Of a stretch of DNA of 64,000 nucleotides, positions 60,775-64,000 are shown one piece after another; the stretch's first letter is position 1, and each line of letters opens with the position of its first letter. This DNA comes from Sarcophilus harrisii (Eukaryota > Chordata > Mammalia > Dasyuromorphia > Dasyuridae), in the NCBI RefSeq assembly GCF_902635505.1, contig NC_045429.1, positions 426,029,669 to 426,093,668 on the forward strand, read 5' to 3'. Position numbers and translations under genes: made by a program. The notes beneath the pieces are model-generated. The model was not told the origin of the DNA. It ran no database searches and saw only the letters and a program-made list of their open reading frames with translations.

Positions 60775-61572
60775 TTTTTTTTTTTTCTCATTAGTATCTT
60801 ATTTTTCCAAATACATGTAAAGGTCGTTTTCAACATTCATTTTTATAAGATTTTATGTTCCAAATTTTTCTTCCTCCTTCTTTTACACCTCCCTCCTCCC
60901 TAAGACAGCAAGAAATCTGATACTAGCTTTTTAAATATATTCTTATATGTTAAAGAAAATCAGACCAAATTATAGAAAAAAAAAATATATATATATATAA
61001 GAAAAGATAGAACAAAAAAAGAATAATCAGATCAAAAGGGGAAAAAACCATTAGAAAAACAAACAAACAAACAAACAAAGTGAAAATGTTATGCTTTGAT
61101 CCACATTCAGTCACAGTTTTCTCTCTGGATGCAGATGGTATTTTCCATACCAAGTCTATTGGAATTGTCTTCAATCAGTGCATTGCTGAGAAGAACTAGT
61201 TTATCATAGTTGGTCATTACCTAATTTTGCCATTGCATGTGTACAGTGTTCCCTTGCTATTGTTCACTTCACTTAGCATCAGCTCATGTAAGTCTTTCCA
61301 GACTTTTCTGAAATCAGCCTGCTCATCATTTCTTATAAAACAACAATATTCCATTATATTAATATAACATAACTTATTCAGCCATTCTTCTAACTGACAT
61401 CCATACAATTTCCAATTTCTTGCCATCACAAAAAGAGCTGCTACTAACATTTTCATACATGTAGATCCTTTTTCTTCTTTTATACTGTCTTTGGGATACG
61501 GACCCAGTAGTGACACTGATGGATTAAAGAGAATGTACAGTTTTGTAGCCCTTTGGGCATATTAAGGAAAAT
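60775..61572 (-). mobile_element. L1, ORF2 end and 3' UTR
   Basis: Antisense 3' UTR (ccaaatacatgtaaaggtcg, gatccacattcagtcacagt), then ORF2 C-terminal codons (61516 downward: GPYPKDSIKEEKGSTCMKML, VAALFVMARNWKLYGCQLEE). Confidence 0.9.
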
Positions 61573-61589
61573 TCTTGAAAAAGCTGTCT

Positions 61590-62880
61590 ATACTCAGTGA
61601 CTTTACTTCCTTTCCCCTTACTCAATTTAACTCTCTGAAATCTAGCTTCTAAGCACATTATTCAACTAAAACTACTCTAAGTGATCTAAGTGATTTCTTA
61701 ATTCCAAAATCCAATGGGCTTTTCTCAATCTTCATCCTTCTTGATTTCTTTCCAGTCTTGGACCCTGTTGATCACCCTTTTCTGGATGGATAATCTCTCT
61801 ACTCTAGGTTGTCATATCACTGCTCTTTCCAATCCTCAGTTCCCTTTGCTGATTCTTCTCTCAGGTCATGCCCATTAACTTCAGGTTTCCCCCAAGGCTC
61901 TGTCCTGGACCCTTTTCTATTCCATTCTATATTATCTCACATGCAGACCTCATCTGCTCCCATGGATTTAATCATCATTTCTACATAGATGACTCACATC
62001 TATGTATCTAGCTCTTATGTTCTTTCCAACCTCCATTCTCATCTCTCGTAACTACCTATTGGACATCTTGACCCAGATGTCTTATACACATGCCAAAATC
62101 AACATGTCAAAAATAAAACTCATCATTTTCCCTCCTCCTAGCTCCCCCACTTCCCAACTTCAATATTATTGTCAAGGATATCACCACCATCCTTCTACTC
62201 ACCCAGGCTTGCAACTTTAGTATCATCTTTAACTCCTTTCTTATTCACTTATCCAGTCTTGTTCCAAATCTTGTCATTTCTGCACTCACAATGTGTCTTT
62301 TCTCCATTCCACTTTTCCCTACTTAAACACCTGTTATCCTGGTGCAGGCACCTCACACCTGAACTACCATAATATAATAGCCAGGTTGCTCTGTCAGCAC
62401 CCAATCTTTTCCCATTCCAGTTCATTTTTTCTTTAACTGTCAAAATAATTTTTCTAAAGCACTGTTCTTATTACGTCACTATTTCTCCCCTTCCCTTCAC
62501 CCCGACCTAATCCGTTTTTTTTTTGTTGTTGTTTTTACAACCCTCCAAATACTCTTATGATCCAACAATACTGTCCTTTCTGCTGTTCCTCACACATGGG
62601 ACTCCATTTTCTAAGACTATTCTTTTTCATTAATCCTCCTCTACCACTGGGCTTCCTAGACCCTCATCTTAAATTCTACTTTTTATGAAAGGCCTTTCCT
62701 AGGCTAGAGTATTCCTTCTGGGATTACTTTCCATTTAGACTATATATGTTATATATACATTTTTTTTTTTTTTTTGTATATTGTCTTTCCATTAGAAGGT
62801 GAACTTCTTGAAGGGAGGAACCATGTTTTATCTTTTTTTTTTTTTTTTTTTGGCCTAATTCTTGGCATAGTGCAAGCTAC
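61590..62880 (+). mobile_element. L2-clade LINE, RT region to 3' end
   Basis: RT-like order: 'ggaccctgttgatcaccctt', 'ccaaggctctgtcctggacc', 'catagatgactcacatctat' (the YADD-type region), 'caaaatcaacatgtcaaaaa', 'tctgtcagcaccca', then the 3' end 'attagaaggtgaacttcttg' and 'cttggcatagtgcaa'. About 1.3 kb, degenerate. Confidence 0.8.
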
Positions 62881-63059
62881 ACAGGAAATTCCTGTGAACT
62901 AGAAAAAAGGAAGATATGCTGACTAATCCTACTTTTATGCAGGATTCCACCAAAACAAGCACAGATTAGTAATCTCAAAACTTTCTGCCTTCTGACTACC
63001 ATTCTAGAAGCCACTATGTATCTTCGTATATATTTATGCTCTCCATTGCTACTAGGATA

Positions 63060-63165
63060 AAATATCCTAGTATCAGAGAGTTAAATATTAATAGAACTAT
63101 AAGGGACGTTAGGAGTCATCTACTCCAGTTCCTTGATTTTATTAATGGAAAACTGAGGATCAAAA
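63060..63165 (-). mobile_element. SINE-like fragment
   Basis: 'gggacgttaggagtcatcta', 'attaatggaaaactgaggat'. Same kind of piece as at 26125-26215. Confidence 0.4.
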
Positions 63166-63508
63166 CAGCCAAGGCTCTCCCAAATTCGAATTTACAATAA
63201 AGAATCCAATTCCTCTCCCTATTAAGGATCCGCCCAATGAAATGATTTATGGGAGTATAGGAGTTAATTTCTGTTGTTTAAAGCAACAATAAATCAAGAA
63301 TCACCTTTTTTTTTTTTTTTTTACTAGTTTATAGCTGCAAATTAATTTATAATAATTGATCTAATTTTCTAAAAGCTTTAATGCCTAGCATGTCAAAGAA
63401 AGTGGCAAAAAACCAAAATATATAAGGAAGGTTTGGATTCTTTTAGAAAATTCCAAATATGCTCCTCTAAGAAAGTCACAGATATTTTCTTAAAAATGTA
63501 CACTTGAG

Positions 63509-63960
63509 AGTAGAACCGGGAGAATACTGTACACAGCAACAGCAAGATTATACAATGATCAGTTCTGATGGACCTGGCTCTTTGAATCAGTGATGTGATT
63601 CAAGCCATTTTCAATGGTTTTGTTATGGAGAGATCCATCTGCACCCAGAAAGAGGACTGTGAAGACTGAGTGTGGATCACAATATAGAATTTTCACCTTT
63701 TTTTTGTTGTTATTTGCTTGCATTTTTGTTTTTTTCTCATTTTTTTCTTTTTTGATCTGATTTTTCTTGTGCAGCATGATAATTGTGGAAATATGTGTAG
63801 AAGAACTGCACATGTTTAACATATTCTAGATTATTTGCTGTCTAAGGGACCAGATTGGGGAAGAGGGAGAAAAATCTTTGGAATACAAGGTTTTGCAAGG
63901 GTGAATATTGAAAACTATCTATGCATGTTTTGAAAATAAAAAGCTTTAATAAAAAAAGAA
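63509..63960 (+). mobile_element. L1 3' UTR insertion
   Basis: 'gatcagttctgatggacctg', 'gatccatctgcacccagaaa', 'cttgtgcagcatgataattg', 'caaggttttgcaagggtgaa', then poly(A). Flanks tgtacacttgag (63497-63508) and tatgcacttgag (63961-63972) are a 12-bp target duplication with two differences. Confidence 0.9.
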
Positions 63961-63972
63961 TATGCACTTGAG

Positions 63973-64000
63973 GGGGCAATTAGATGGCACAGTGGATGGA
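63973..64000 (+). mobile_element. 5' end of a tRNA-derived SINE, cut by the window edge
   Basis: 'ggggcaattagatggcacag' then tggatgga is the typical start of the marsupial tRNA SINE. Confidence 0.7.

Overview
The window is mammalian, and its interspersed repeats make it almost certainly a marsupial. It is AT-rich. It carries tRNA/CORE SINEs ending in the marsupial-type 'gtgtgaccctgggcaagtca' block, BovB/RTE sequence and RTE-tailed SINEs, L1s with a marsupial-type 3' end, many L2 and MIR copies, a hAT MITE and LTR-element fossils. The species cannot be named from the sequence alone.

Three host genes lie on the minus strand in the order known from human 1q21: HORMAD1 - CTSS - CTSK. (1) At 1-2340 is the 5' part of HORMAD1: coding exon 3 (1-65, cut by the window edge), exon 2 with the start codon (811-877), and an upstream CpG island (about 1548-2340) containing an E-box and an E2F-type site. 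(2) At 22207-33762 is the whole coding sequence of cathepsin S (CTSS), seven coding exons with clean splice sites. They join to a 332-residue preproenzyme with Cys139, His279 and Asn299 intact. A likely non-coding first exon and promoter lie near 39224-39390, where an interferon-response element and a PU.1-type site are visible. (3) At 57197-59642 are the last three coding exons of cathepsin K (CTSK, residues 207-329), with a 3' UTR running down to an AATAAA at 56565-56560. The rest of CTSK lies beyond the right edge.

Between the genes, 2.3-22 kb is repeat-rich intergenic DNA. It holds an old BovB LINE (about 14.08-17.16 kb) split by two L1 copies of opposite orientation, and a 2.9 kb LTR-element fossil with both LTRs (17.2-20.1 kb). 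A decayed duplicate of CTSS exon 7 (21708-21830) sits just past the end of CTSS. The CTSS-CTSK interval (39.4-56.5 kb) holds a hAT MITE, a solo LTR, an L1 nested in an L1, and L2 copies split by L1s of 2.7 and 1.6 kb. Introns contain mostly L1, L2 and MIR fragments.

Cathepsins S and K are tandem paralogues with matching exon structure: exon 6 is 166 bp in both, exon 7 is 103 versus 106 bp, and the last coding exon is 100 bp. Both are lysosomal papain-family proteases, CTSS in antigen-presenting cells and CTSK in osteoclasts. HORMAD1 is an unrelated meiotic chromosome-axis protein. I found no RNA gene, CRISPR array or new multi-gene system. The most useful leads are the CTSS exon-7 duplicate, the candidate CTSS promoter, the E-box/E2F pair in the HORMAD1 island, an unidentified open frame at 9497-9757, and an unidentified 80-bp retroposed insert at 51997-52076. 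Stretches where nothing is recognised are listed as such; old repeats may be hidden in them.
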